A stretch of 64,000 nt of DNA from Mariniblastus sp964414815 (GCA_964414815.1 CAYPXY010000011.1:1-64000); one strand, 5' to 3'. Counted from the stretch's first letter, positions 1-9,058 are shown. Notes: generated by a model not told the origin, from the sequence alone. Numbers and translations are program-made.

Positions 1-246
1 AACCCCGAACCCCGAATTTATCCGTAGAACTATGCCGAAGTTGCCCAGACAGTAGGGAGAGCTACCAAAATCGCCCGTTTTTGCCAATGAAACGATTCGA
101 GGGTGACATTTTGGCCCAGGCGGTGTTACAATAATCTGGATAGGACAGTTTTTCCAATCATCTTGTTTTATTCCGTGTTCTCGCTGTCAGGCGACCGAGG
201 TTGCTGGTAGCGGGTGCAGCGTAACTTTTGGGATCGCAGGTTTTCA

Positions 247-1398
247 ATGGTACAGTTTTGCTTTCGAGGGTTGGCTGCCCTTTCCGCAGTCTGGGTGCTT
301 CAATTCGGTTTCGTTTTTTCTTCTTCGGCGGTTTGCTTGCAGGAGGGGACGGCGACCATCCAGGGCACCACGTCCAGTTCATCATCGAAACAAGTTCCGA
401 AGCAGAACGTTCAAGATGATCAGGATCCTGATTCCAATTCCTCCGCCAGCAAAATTTCCAGTGAGTCTGCTGGAGAGTCCAGTTCCGTTTCAAAGAAAGT
501 CGATCCTGAAAAAACTTTCTTTGGAGGCGCCACACCGACATCGATTGAAGAGCTGCGAAGCCTCGAAGCCAAGTTCGCTGAAATTTCTGAAATGATCAAA
601 CCGGCGACGGTGAATATCCAGATGGGTGGTTCTCAGGGTTCGGGAGTGGTGGTGACCGCCGACGGATACATCCTGACGGCGGCCCACGTGATCGGTTTAC
701 CCAACGGAAAAGCCACGGTCACATTTCCGGATGGAAAAAAGTTTACCGCAACCACGCTGGGCGTGGCCAATCGTATCGACTCCGGATTGCTAAAACTCGA
801 TGAAGGTCAGGCGGTTACCGAGTTTCCTTATGTTGAAATGGGATTGTCATCGGAACTGAAAGAGGGTCAGTGGGTGATGGCGATCGGCCATCCAGGTGGT
901 ATCGACGAGAAGCGAGGCTTGGTCGTTCGCGCGGGACGAGTGATTCGTTCGGAGGACTCGGTGATTCAAACCGACTGCACCCTCGTCGGTGGCGATTCGG
1001 GCGGCCCACTGGTCAATCTGCACGGGGAGGTCATTGGCATTCACAGTCGCATTGGCGTGAATCTGTGGGACAACCTGCATGTGCCTGTCGATGTTTATTC
1101 CGAAAAATGGGACAAGATGGCGCTGGGGTTGGTCCTGGACGGACGGGTCGGCAGATTGGGTTTTACAATCGAGGATAAAACCAACGTCATCGAAAGCGTC
1201 ACGGAAAATGGCACGGCCGCCAAGGCGGGGCTCCAAGTAGGTGACCGCATCATCAAGATTGATGACCGGACCATCGAATCGGCCACCGACCTCGAGGCCG
1301 TCAGAGAAGAATTATTACCGTATATGAAACTCAAGGTCGTCGTCATTCGCGGCGAAGAGGAACAGACATTGGAGTTGGTCGTCGGGCTGGATCGCTAA
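247..1398 (+). CDS. HtrA-like secreted serine protease with C-terminal PDZ domain
   Basis: Trypsin-like S1C/HtrA-type periplasmic protease. The ATG at 247 gives a signal-peptide-like hydrophobic N-terminus; the reading frame also opens at a GTG at 214, but that puts charged residues in front of the signal. A Ser-rich linker (about residues 40-85) precedes the protease domain. The catalytic triad is visible: His in LTAAHV (about residue 147), Asp in NRIDSGLL (about 178) and Ser in GGDSGGPLVN (about 251). One PDZ domain follows (about 300-380), with the GLQVGDRIIKI signature. The Asp context (IDSGLL instead of DLALL) is slightly unusual. The next gene, a degenerate relative, starts 76 bp downstream on the same strand, so the two are probably co-transcribed. 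Family is secure; the substrate is unknown, presumably misfolded envelope proteins. Confidence 0.9.
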   Translation: MVQFCFRGLAALSAVWVLQFGFVFSSSAVCLQEGTATIQGTTSSSSSKQVPKQNVQDDQDPDSNSSASKISSESAGESSSVSKKVDPEKTFFGGATPTSIEELRSLEAKFAEISEMIKPATVNIQMGGSQGSGVVVTADGYILTAAHVIGLPNGKATVTFPDGKKFTATTLGVANRIDSGLLKLDEGQAVTEFPYVEMGLSSELKEGQWVMAIGHPGGIDEKRGLVVRAGRVIRSEDSVIQTDCTLVGGDSGGPLVNLHGEVIGIHSRIGVNLWDNLHVPVDVYSEKWDKMALGLVLDGRVGRLGFTIEDKTNVIESVTENGTAAKAGLQVGDRIIKIDDRTIESATDLEAVREELLPYMKLKVVVIRGEEEQTLELVVGLDR

Positions 1399-1474
1399 GA
1401 CTCAAGACAAGACCGAAAACAAGTGCTATACGTTATCAAGTTATCGTAGTTTGATTTTGAAGGGCTGAAGTGCG

Positions 1475-2989
1475 ATGAAGAAGATCATTCAGGTTACATC
1501 CATTGTTTTGTTGTTGCTGGGATTCACCACCGTGGTCTCCGTGAATCAGGCGAACGCTACGTTGTGCTTGATTCAGGATGCCGACCCGAAACCTGAAACG
1601 GAAACGCCTCAAGAAAATCAGGAGCCGCGCAGAAATCGTGAGAACAACCGTTCGGAAGACAGCAATGATGAAAACCGAGTCAACTCGTCCGCGCGGGGCT
1701 TGGGTCGAGATGCGAATCGCGAGCATTCAAAACGATCCGTCGAGTTTGTCGAGTTGTTCAAGCCTTTGGTGGCGTCTGCCGAAGAGTCCACGGTGAAAGT
1801 ACTCAACGGAGATCGGATGATCTCGCTCGGTACCGTAGTCGGTCACAATGGTTTGGTGTTGACGAAGGCAAGCGAGTTGCGGGGAGACATCAACTGTGGG
1901 TTTGCCAATGGAGACAAGGTGCCCGCCGTGGTTGTTGGAATTCACCCCGAAACCGATCTGGCGTTGTTGAAAATCGAGCGAAGCGATTTGAACCCTGTTC
2001 ACTGGGGGCCAGGAGAAGTGCCCATCGTCGGCCAATGGCTAGCGGCACCGGTTCTGTCGCGAACGAATAGTCGTGACATTCATGCCGGTGTGGTGGGCGT
2101 GGATGTCCGAAAGATTCCGCCTTCCTCTCCCTACCTCGGTATTCAAGGTCCTCAACAGCCTACCCCCGACATTGTGGGAGCAAAGATTGATCGAGTGGAG
2201 CCTGACACACCTGCCGATGACGCAGACCTGATGGTCGGTGACGTCATCACGAAAATCGAGGACGTCGAGATCAAGAACTGGGATGATCTGCGCCGAACCT
2301 TGGGACAGTATGATCCCAAGGATGAAATCAGGCTGTCTGTTCTTCGCGGTCAGGAAGAACTCAAGCTCAAAGCCGTATTGGGCGAGCGTGAAAAACTCGA
2401 ACGGCGCCGAGGATCGCAGCAACCGGATCGCGGCACCCAGCAGAACAACATGGGCAGTCAACCGAGCCAGCGCCGAAAAGATTTCCCCATGGCGTTCCAA
2501 CACGATCTGATGTTGAACAAAACGACCTGTGGCGGTCCCGTGGTCAACCTCGATGGACATGTGGTCGGAATCAACATTGCCCGCGCCGGGCGTGTGGACA
2601 GCCTGGCTCTGCCTGTGCATATCGTCCTGCCCATTGTCGAGTTGCTCAAGTCAGGCGAACTGGCTCCGGAAAAGGTTAATCAGGTCCGATTGGCAAAAAT
2701 CGAGGTGGAGTTGGCCGAAGTATCAGAAAAAATCGAGGCGATCCCGGAAACGCAGTCGCTCGATTTCAAGCTTCAGCTCGAAAAGGCCCGGCGCGAAGAG
2801 GTTGAAAAGTCGATCGCGCAAATGGAAAAAGAGATGGAAGAACTGAAAAGCCGTCTCAAGGTGATTGATCTCAAGGAAGAGGGCTACGAAACGCAGCTTA
2901 AATCCATCAAGTCCGAACGGAACGCACTGGACCGACGCAAAATGAGCCTCGAACGAGAGCAAAAAGGTCTGTCAACCGGCGTGAACTAA
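1475..2989 (+). CDS. degenerate HtrA-like pseudoprotease with internal PDZ and C-terminal coiled coil
   Basis: Exported protein (hydrophobic N-terminus to about residue 29) with an HtrA fold in which the catalytic residues are altered. The His position of LTAAHV reads LTKASEL (Ser at about 133), the Asp in PETDLALL is kept (about 161), and the nucleophile loop GNSGGP reads TTCGGP (Cys at about 352). A PDZ domain (about 218-305, LMVGDVITKIEDVEI) is inserted between the Asp and nucleophile segments instead of following them. Residues 305-340 are polar and Gln/Arg-rich, and residues about 395-500 are heptad-like, Glu/Lys/Leu-rich coiled coil. It follows a catalytically intact relative by 76 bp. 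Inferred role: a non-proteolytic chaperone, scaffold or regulator of the upstream protease. Its stop overlaps the stop of the convergent ruvX gene. Confidence 0.85.
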   Translation: MKKIIQVTSIVLLLLGFTTVVSVNQANATLCLIQDADPKPETETPQENQEPRRNRENNRSEDSNDENRVNSSARGLGRDANREHSKRSVEFVELFKPLVASAEESTVKVLNGDRMISLGTVVGHNGLVLTKASELRGDINCGFANGDKVPAVVVGIHPETDLALLKIERSDLNPVHWGPGEVPIVGQWLAAPVLSRTNSRDIHAGVVGVDVRKIPPSSPYLGIQGPQQPTPDIVGAKIDRVEPDTPADDADLMVGDVITKIEDVEIKNWDDLRRTLGQYDPKDEIRLSVLRGQEELKLKAVLGEREKLERRRGSQQPDRGTQQNNMGSQPSQRRKDFPMAFQHDLMLNKTTCGGPVVNLDGHVVGINIARAGRVDSLALPVHIVLPIVELLKSGELAPEKVNQVRLAKIEVELAEVSEKIEAIPETQSLDFKLQLEKARREEVEKSIAQMEKEMEELKSRLKVIDLKEEGYETQLKSIKSERNALDRRKMSLEREQKGLSTGVN

Positions 2990-3423
2990 ACACGATCCAG
3001 ATACGCTGTTAGCAAAATTTGTGCGGCCAACTTATCGAGTTGGGCTTTGCGCTTTTTGCCGGACAAGTGGGTTTGGTTGAGCGCCTCGCGTGCGAAGGCG
3101 GTGGTGAAACGCTCATCGAAAAAAGTGACCGGTCGTTGAGTTGTATCGCCCAACCATTGGCCGAATTTTTTGGCCTCGATCGATTTGGCACTCTCGTCGC
3201 CGCTGAGATGGATGGGTAGTCCGACCACCCAGCCAACGACCTCTTCCTTTTTGACCAGGTCAACAAAAAAATCCCCATCAAGCCGTTCGTTTCGGCGGAC
3301 ATACACCGTCAACGGACTGGCGATGGATTGACCCTGATCGCAGATCGCCAGACCCATACGAACCGAGCCGTAATCGATCCCGATGAGTCGGCCGTGTTGA
3401 GGGAGTTCAGAGGATGTGTTCAT
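2986..3423 (-). CDS. ruvX: RuvX/YqgF-family Holliday junction resolvase-like nuclease
   Basis: About 145 residues, normal for the family, which has an RNase H fold and is implicated in 16S rRNA 5' processing and possibly Holliday junction resolution. Visible motifs: IGIDYGSVRMGLAI near the N-terminus with the first catalytic Asp, VVGLPIHLSGDES in the middle, DERFTTAFAREAL, and DKLAAQILLTAYLD near the end with the last acidic residue. The ATG at 3423 (MNTSSELPQHG) is preferred; the frame is open 16 codons further upstream but that part does not resemble the family. It is convergent with the pseudoprotease gene, and the two stops overlap. Confidence 0.93.
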   Translation of the reverse strand: MNTSSELPQHGRLIGIDYGSVRMGLAICDQGQSIASPLTVYVRRNERLDGDFFVDLVKKEEVVGWVVGLPIHLSGDESAKSIEAKKFGQWLGDTTQRPVTFFDERFTTAFAREALNQTHLSGKKRKAQLDKLAAQILLTAYLDRV

Positions 3424-3717
3424 TTTCTTGGGGATGTAGAGATGTAGGGTGCAGCGGTCGTGCTGGCCCATGCAGTTCAGATAGCCATTCGATCTATATG
3501 GAACCAGTAGTAAGACAAAATTTGTTCCCCACCGAATTCATTCGGTGGAAACAAGGATCAGTGACTAAGCAGCGGCTCCCAATATCGAGGCTCCCTACCG
3601 AGTTTATCTCGGTAGAAAGCGGGATCATATACTTTCGAGCAGATAGTAACTGATCATTGCTCCCACTAAGATAAACTCAGCGGGGAGCATTTTTGTGGGG
3701 CACTGCTTTTTCTTGCA

Positions 3718-3742
3718 GTCGGGCTTCGGCTTGTGGCTAAAC
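3718..3742. repeat. solo end of the 250-bp MITE-like repeat family
   Basis: Matches the right terminal repeat CGGCTTGCGGCTAAAC with one substitution (TTGTGG for TTGCGG). It is followed by GTAGCCGTTCACGA, an inverted copy of the outer motif seen beside full-length elements. No element body is present. Confidence 0.7.
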
Positions 3743-3800
3743 GGTTGTAGCCGTTCACGAGAGGAGTTGCAACAGCAGGACGTTCCCTGATAAGCAGTTA

Positions 3801-3873
3801 AACACTAATCATCGCTAATCAACACTAATCCATCGGATAACAATATTAGTGTTGATTAGTGATGATTAGTGTT
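3801..3873. repeat. 29-bp near-perfect inverted repeat (long hairpin)
   Basis: The left arm 3801-3829 and right arm 3845-3873 are complementary over 29 bp with one G-T type mismatch; the loop is 15 nt. Each arm is itself built from repeats of the form AACACTAATCATC / GATTAGTG. It lies about 75 bp beyond the stop of the minus-strand hydrolase gene and could end transcription of the metK-manC run, but there is no clear T-tract. Confidence 0.8.
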
Positions 3874-3946
3874 CCACTCCCACTTGGACTGATTGTTGAA
3901 TCTGAGCCTATGAACGGTTGCAAACGGTTTGTCTTGGCGTGAACGG

Positions 3947-4987
3947 TTACCATTTTTCGAACCGACCATGCTGCAGGAAATGCAGTGTCTTTTGCAGAGC
4001 CAGCGGATTTTTTATGACGTCCCAGTGAAAAAACGGTCCTTCAAACGTGTCTGCGGCACCATGCAGCACCGTCTCGTTGGGGGAGACCGTGAAATCGATG
4101 GGCTGAAGTCCCCCCCCATCATCATCCGGATCTTTCGCTCCGGCGATGATTCCAAATTCGAACGAAGGTGTGGCCAGGTGAGGTTCGAGCTGCTTCCAGC
4201 CAACGCCCAGTTGCATGCCACTTTGGCCCGCGAGCTTGGGGAATAGAGCGGTCGATTTGCCAAGCCTTCTCGCCATTTTGGAACCTTGATTGGGCGGTGC
4301 CAGCATCACCATTCGTTTGAACCGTGGGTCCGTCTTCGTTGTGGTCGTTGAAGCCGTCTCGAGGTCTTTCAGATAGTGACGAACGACAATGTTGCCCATC
4401 GAATGAGCCACAAAATGGATCTCGGTGACATCGGTTCCCAATCCATCAATCACACTTTTGAGATCCACAGCGTGCTGGCTGATTGCCTCACGGGAACTGG
4501 CATACGTGAACGCAATCGTCTGATAGTTGCCATGTTTGCGCAGATAATTTTCAAGCGTCTCCATGGAATCGCTACTGCGAAGCAGTCCGTGCAACAAGAT
4601 CACGACCCTGCCTTGGTAGGGCCGCACCGTTCCACCGGCGATTTTCTCATTCAGTATCTCTTCGCATTGTTCGCGGCTTCCCCACGTCCGCCGCATATCA
4701 CGTCCATCGATCAGCCGATAGTGATCGGTATTGCAATTCCGCTGGATTTTCCATCCATCAACGATCTTTACATCACTCCAGAACTGAGTTCCGCCAAGCG
4801 TCGGCATCTCAATGTTGAACGGATCCGAAAGAGCTTCGTCAGGCAACCATTCTCCCAGATTGATCTGAGCCTGAAGTTCGAAACTGACTTGGAGGGATAC
4901 CAGAACCAAGCCCGCCACCACACACTGCCTCACGATCCGCAGGGCTGCCTTCTGGCTGAAGGTGCGGTCTACAGATATTCGTTCCAT
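3947..4987 (-). CDS. exported alpha/beta hydrolase, lipase-like
   Basis: Alpha/beta hydrolase of 346 residues with a signal-peptide-like segment at about residues 17-41 (VVAGLVLVSLQVSFELQA). The oxyanion-hole strand VVILLHGLLRSSDS and the nucleophile elbow VAHSMGNIV (Ser near residue 197) resemble triacylglycerol-lipase/PGAP1-type esterases. The segment before it (WKIQRNCNTDHYRLIDGRD) may be a lineage-specific cap. The start overlaps the end of manC by 19 nt, consistent with translational coupling, so it is the last gene of the metK run. The likely role is a periplasmic ester hydrolase; the substrate is unknown. Confidence 0.85.
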   Translation of the reverse strand: MERISVDRTFSQKAALRIVRQCVVAGLVLVSLQVSFELQAQINLGEWLPDEALSDPFNIEMPTLGGTQFWSDVKIVDGWKIQRNCNTDHYRLIDGRDMRRTWGSREQCEEILNEKIAGGTVRPYQGRVVILLHGLLRSSDSMETLENYLRKHGNYQTIAFTYASSREAISQHAVDLKSVIDGLGTDVTEIHFVAHSMGNIVVRHYLKDLETASTTTTKTDPRFKRMVMLAPPNQGSKMARRLGKSTALFPKLAGQSGMQLGVGWKQLEPHLATPSFEFGIIAGAKDPDDDGGGLQPIDFTVSPNETVLHGAADTFEGPFFHWDVIKNPLALQKTLHFLQHGRFEKW

Positions 4988-6048
4988 TGTTTCTGCTCAA
5001 GTTGGGCCACGATTTCCTTGATAGTGGATTCGTCGTGTTTGTTGGCGATCAAGGTTGCGTTCTCAGTCTCAACGATGATCAAATCCTGCACTCCAATCGT
5101 AACGATCAAATGATTCTCCTTCCCGCGAACAATCGATCCGTTCGTATTGATTCCGATATGCCGGGCATTGATGGAATTTCCCTGGTCATCCGTTCCTTGC
5201 AATCGGGGAACCGACGACCAGTTTCCCACATCATCCCATTCAAACGGAGCCTCAATCATGAGCACTTGAGGATAACGTTCCATGACGGCGAAGTCGATCG
5301 ATTTTCCCTTGATTGCGGAGAACTCGGTTTCCAGAACCTCCTGAAAACGATCGGTGCCCATCGACCGTGCGATTCTCTCCAGGTGCTGGTACATTTCCGG
5401 CTCGTATTGTTCAAGAGCTTTCAGAATCGTCTGGGCCTTTAGAATAAAAATCCCTGAATTCCAGCTAAATGTTCCTGCCTGAAGAAACTGTTCCGCGGTG
5501 GCCCGGTCGGGCTTTTCGCGAAACCGAAGCACCTTGTAGGTTGAAAACCGGCCCGCTTCGAGCATCTCGGTGTCACGTTCGATATAGCCAAAAACATCGG
5601 CGGGATAGGTTGGCTCAATGCCGAACGTCACGATGGATTCGGGATCTGATTCGACCACCTCCGCCGCGTACTCGAGGGCTTGCTGAAAAACGTGTTCGGG
5701 CCGAATGACGTGATCCGCAGGCATGACGATCAGGGTCGCGCCGGGGTCTTGGGCGGCGACCCAAAATGCGGCCAGCCCGATACAGGGCGCGGTGTCGCGT
5801 TTGGCAGGCTCGCCAAGAATGGATTCCCGAGGAACGTGCCCCAGTTGCTCTGCGATGGGTTCGACGAGAGCCTGATTGGTGACGATCAGCAGATTCTCTG
5901 GCGGTACTAGCGATCCCAGCCGATCGACGGTGGACTGGATCATCGACCTTGGTCCGACGAGGTTGAGCAGTTGTTTCGGCAAGTTTCGGCGGCTGGCCGG
6001 CCAGAACCGCGTGCCAGCGCCACCGGCCATGATGGTTGCAAAAAGCAT
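4969..6048 (-). CDS. manC: mannose-1-phosphate guanylyltransferase
   Basis: Nucleotidyltransferase making GDP-mannose from mannose-1-phosphate and GTP, for polysaccharide synthesis. The pyrophosphorylase signature MAGGAGTRFWPASR is at residues 8-21, with PKQLLNL after it; VMPADHVI and FREKPD are the later conserved segments, and WNSGIFILKA carries the sugar-binding Asn. At 359 residues it is the short monofunctional form without the C-terminal isomerase domain. It starts directly after the stop of the UDP-sugar pyrophosphorylase gene (no gap) and its end overlaps the hydrolase gene. Confidence 0.93.
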   Translation of the reverse strand: MLFATIMAGGAGTRFWPASRRNLPKQLLNLVGPRSMIQSTVDRLGSLVPPENLLIVTNQALVEPIAEQLGHVPRESILGEPAKRDTAPCIGLAAFWVAAQDPGATLIVMPADHVIRPEHVFQQALEYAAEVVESDPESIVTFGIEPTYPADVFGYIERDTEMLEAGRFSTYKVLRFREKPDRATAEQFLQAGTFSWNSGIFILKAQTILKALEQYEPEMYQHLERIARSMGTDRFQEVLETEFSAIKGKSIDFAVMERYPQVLMIEAPFEWDDVGNWSSVPRLQGTDDQGNSINARHIGINTNGSIVRGKENHLIVTIGVQDLIIVETENATLIANKHDESTIKEIVAQLEQKQWNEYL

Positions 6049-7470
6049 CTAGCGATCTCCGGAAAAATAGGTTGGAAATTCGATTCGGGTTCCCGGTTTG
6101 ATTTTCTGTTGCAGCGTTTCTACATCGACCGCGTACAGGGGATTGATCTCAATTTTGATTCCGGGAGCAATCGTTGCTCCGGCCTGTTGGAGCCATCGCG
6201 TGTGCAAATCGACAAGTGCCTGCTGGACATGCTGGGGTGTCTCCGACGCCGCTCCTTCAGCATTCTTCACGGCACAAAAACCGTCAGCGGGATCGACTTC
6301 GCAGACAATCGGATGGTTGGCCGATTCCAGCAGGTCGAAAATAAATCGTTCAAACTTGATGGCATTGGGTTCGGCAGGCTGAACCAGAATCCCTTGGTCG
6401 TTGACGTAGGGAACTTTTTTGGTCGCGCGGTGAAAGGGAAGTGAATTTTGATTGGCCGCACAGCGGCGCAGAAACTCCGTTTCAAAAATATGGACGGCAA
6501 TACTGCCCGCCCACAGTTTCAACGTCCCGTCGGGACTTGTTCGCCGTGCGTCGACTTCGGGCAGATCGCTGTATTCGATGATGCGGACGCTGCCGTCCAC
6601 AGCGACCACAATACCGACACGCTGCATCGGATCGTGTTTCCGAACGACCTGAGAAGTCATTTCCGACTGGCGCAAAATATGGTAGCCGATCAACGCGGGA
6701 TGACAGATCTGCACCAGCGGGTTATCGACCTGGCCATAAAAGATGTGTTCGATACCGCGATCCATCATCGTTTGCAGGCAGCCGCTTCGGTGCAGCGCAT
6801 CGAGCATGCCGCCATGTCCATCGGGGTTGGTGAACACGCGGTCTTTTTGTTCGAGAATCAACTGGCCATCCAGATTAATCGCCGGCATGACGCCTTGGCA
6901 AAAAATATGAACATCGTCGTTGGGCAGCCCGAAATTGCGGTGGTGACTGAGAAAATGCAAGGTCTCCTGATGGGTCGCCGGGCTGCTCATGATGAACAGC
7001 GGGATGCGGGTGTTGAACTGCTTCGCGCGAGCCAGTAAATGCTCGAAGTGGTGCTGATAAAGCGTACGGTTGCTCAGCGGACCGATGGGGAACATGCCCT
7101 TAGGCTTGTCGAAACCAAGGCGACTGCCCTGCCCTCCTGCGACCAGGATCATCGCAACTTTTCCAGCCGCCAACGCTTCCCTTCCAGCATCCAACGCGGC
7201 CTGACAAGATTGACGATTCGCAAAATCGTCCAGTGTAATGGCAGAGGGAGTTTCCGCACGAGCGGCCAGATCGCTCCAGTCTTCGCTGCGGTGGTTCGAG
7301 TTGAAAAGTGACTGAACGAGTTCCAGATCAAGTTGTTCAATCTGGGCCGCCAGTTGTTGCCGCTGAAATTCATTGAGTTCACTCCAGAACCGCAGCAGAT
7401 GCTCTTGGCCAAAAGGCTCAAGTCGCGCCTGCAATTTTCTCTGTAGGGATCGCGAGGAAACTATCGACAT
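6049..7470 (-). CDS. UDPGP-family UTP-sugar-1-phosphate uridylyltransferase (UDP-GlcNAc pyrophosphorylase-like)
   Basis: UDPGP type 1 family enzyme, expected to form UDP-GlcNAc or UDP-glucose from UTP and the sugar-1-phosphate. The nucleotide-binding motif LVAGGQGSRLGFDKPKGMF lies near residue 110, followed by PLFIMSSPATH and the FYGQVDNPLV segment typical of the eukaryote-like UAP branch rather than GalU or GlmU. I prefer the ATG at 7470; the frame also opens with TTG at 7485, overlapping the preceding stop, and that coupled start cannot be excluded. No strong Shine-Dalgarno stands before either. It sits between the small unknown gene and manC in a tight minus-strand run, pointing to envelope sugar-nucleotide supply. 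Confidence 0.85.
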   Translation of the reverse strand: MSIVSSRSLQRKLQARLEPFGQEHLLRFWSELNEFQRQQLAAQIEQLDLELVQSLFNSNHRSEDWSDLAARAETPSAITLDDFANRQSCQAALDAGREALAAGKVAMILVAGGQGSRLGFDKPKGMFPIGPLSNRTLYQHHFEHLLARAKQFNTRIPLFIMSSPATHQETLHFLSHHRNFGLPNDDVHIFCQGVMPAINLDGQLILEQKDRVFTNPDGHGGMLDALHRSGCLQTMMDRGIEHIFYGQVDNPLVQICHPALIGYHILRQSEMTSQVVRKHDPMQRVGIVVAVDGSVRIIEYSDLPEVDARRTSPDGTLKLWAGSIAVHIFETEFLRRCAANQNSLPFHRATKKVPYVNDQGILVQPAEPNAIKFERFIFDLLESANHPIVCEVDPADGFCAVKNAEGAASETPQHVQQALVDLHTRWLQQAGATIAPGIKIEINPLYAVDVETLQQKIKPGTRIEFPTYFSGDR

Positions 7471-7481
7471 GCGGTTACCGA

Positions 7482-7883
7482 TCAATGAGATTCAGCCGTG
7501 AATTCCAGGAGGCAGCTATGAGCAGTGGTGGCAGGTTGGCTCAGTACAATTTCGATTCTTGCACCAAATTTCTGCTGGTGAGTGATCCGAACCCGCCCAG
7601 AGGTATCATCGACCAACGCCGCAGATACGTTTGGGATTTTCTGGAACGGGGGATGAAACGGAACGTTTAATATATACCGCTGTTGCCCTTCGAGGAAACC
7701 GCAGCGGTAAAAAGCCGAGATCGCATCCTGGCCTTCGATCTCGTACCGCTGCCAGTACTGGGTCATCGCCGGGTTGTCCAGGATTTGGGCGAGAATCAGT
7801 TCGGGATCAATGGAATCGTCTGCGCCGGACGCTTCCAGTTGATCCAGTTGAGATAGGCCGGGGATGACGTGGTCGTCAGACAT
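7482..7883 (-). CDS. conserved-looking protein of unknown function between metK and the UDP-sugar pyrophosphorylase
   Basis: A 133-residue soluble, acidic protein with no signal or membrane segment. I do not recognise the family. The C-terminal half has an alternating strand pattern (RYILNVPFHPPFQ, SGRVRITHQQKFGARIEIVLSQ) suggesting a small beta fold; the N-terminal part is helical (PELILAQILDNPAMTQYW). The ATG at 7883 lies 11 bp after the metK stop; the longer frame would run into metK. Its place inside a closely spaced run argues that it is real and co-expressed with sugar-nucleotide genes. Confidence 0.75.
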   Translation of the reverse strand: MSDDHVIPGLSQLDQLEASGADDSIDPELILAQILDNPAMTQYWQRYEIEGQDAISAFYRCGFLEGQQRYILNVPFHPPFQKIPNVSAALVDDTSGRVRITHQQKFGARIEIVLSQPATTAHSCLLEFTAESH

Positions 7884-7894
7884 GAACCGGAAAC

Positions 7895-9058
7895 TTACCC
7901 GCTTACCGATGCTTCGGCGGCTTTCTCCGACAGCACGGCGGCTGCGTTGGTGCTTTCCCAAGTGAATTCGGGTTCGCTGCGACCAAAGTGGCCCCCTTCA
8001 GCCGTCTTGCTGAAAATCGGACGGCGGAGTTGCAGGTACTCGATAATGCCCTTGGTGGAAAGCGGGAATTGCTCGGTGACCATTTCACAGATCAGTGCAT
8101 CGTCAATCTTGCCAGTGCCTTGCGTGTCGACATGGACGCTGACTGGATCGGCGACTCCGATGGCGTAGGCCAGTTGAACTTCGCAGCGATTGGCCAAGCC
8201 TGCGGCCACGATGTTCTTGGCGACGTGACGTGCCATGTAGGCGGCACTGCGGTCAACCTTGGTGGCGTCTTTTCCGGAAAACGCACCTCCGCCGTGCCGA
8301 CCCCAACCGCCGTAGGTATCGACGATAATTTTTCGGCCCGTCAGACCGCAATCACCATGCGGTCCACCAATTTCAAACTTGCCGGTCGGATTGATGTGAT
8401 AGGTGATGTCGCCCTTGTTCAGTTCCGGTGGCAAGCACGGGTCAATGATCTGGTTCTTGATGAAGTCGCGCAAAGTCTCGTTGTCGACGTCCGGCGTGTG
8501 CTGGGTTGACAAGACGACCGTATCGATCCGGACCGGACGATTGCCTTCGTATTCGACGGTGACTTGGCTTTTGCTGTCCGGGCGAAGCCAGTCGACTTCG
8601 CCTGAAAAACGAGCTTGGTTCAGTCGTGCCAGGATGCGGTTCGACAAGGCGATGGGCAGCGGCATCAGCTCAGGCGTATCATCGCATGCGAATCCAAACA
8701 TCAGGCCCTGGTCCCCTGCCCCGTCCCGGTCGACTCCCATTGCGATGTCGGGGCTTTGTTGGTCGAGTTGGACGACGACCTTGCAGGTGTCGGCTCCGAT
8801 TCCGCAAGCGGCGTCCGTATAGCCGACCTTGCGAATTGTATCGCGAACGACTTGTTCAATATTGACGTCGGCGGATGAAGTGACTTCGCCAGCAATCACG
8901 ACGAACTCGGTGGTCACCAACGTTTCACACGCGACACGGCTTAGAGGATCCTGCTGCAGCATTGCATCGAGGATGCTGTCAGAAATCTGATCCGCCAGTT
9001 TGTCTGGGTGACCCATGCTAACCGATTCACTTGTGAATAAATACTTTCCTGAAGCCAC
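7895..9058 (-). CDS. metK: S-adenosylmethionine synthetase
   Basis: Makes S-adenosylmethionine from methionine and ATP. At 387 residues it has the normal family length. Visible motifs: SESVSMGHPDKLADQISD at the N-terminus (ATP and Mg binding), GAGDQGLMFGFA in the middle, and the loop GGAFSGKDATKVDRSAAY in the C-terminal half with the catalytic Lys and Asp residues. It is the first gene of the minus-strand run leading to manC. The 5' region was scanned for a SAM riboswitch core but nothing convincing was seen. Confidence 0.96.
   Translation of the reverse strand: MASGKYLFTSESVSMGHPDKLADQISDSILDAMLQQDPLSRVACETLVTTEFVVIAGEVTSSADVNIEQVVRDTIRKVGYTDAACGIGADTCKVVVQLDQQSPDIAMGVDRDGAGDQGLMFGFACDDTPELMPLPIALSNRILARLNQARFSGEVDWLRPDSKSQVTVEYEGNRPVRIDTVVLSTQHTPDVDNETLRDFIKNQIIDPCLPPELNKGDITYHINPTGKFEIGGPHGDCGLTGRKIIVDTYGGWGRHGGGAFSGKDATKVDRSAAYMARHVAKNIVAAGLANRCEVQLAYAIGVADPVSVHVDTQGTGKIDDALICEMVTEQFPLSTKGIIEYLQLRRPIFSKTAEGGHFGRSEPEFTWESTNAAAVLSEKAAEASVSG

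Larger units (their letters stand above)
3424..3946. other. 523-bp intergenic region with repeat fragments
   Basis: No convincing gene. It holds a fragment of the second repeat family (3446-3462, GTAGGGTGCAGCGGTCG), repeated ACCGAATTCATTCGGTGG and ACCGAGTTTATCTCGGTAG palindromes around 3530-3615, a solo terminal repeat of the main MITE-like family at 3718-3742 (GCTTCGGCTTGTGGCTAAAC), and the long hairpin at 3801-3873. The outer motif of the main family, CGTGAACGGTTACC, lies at about 3939-3952. Confidence 0.6.
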
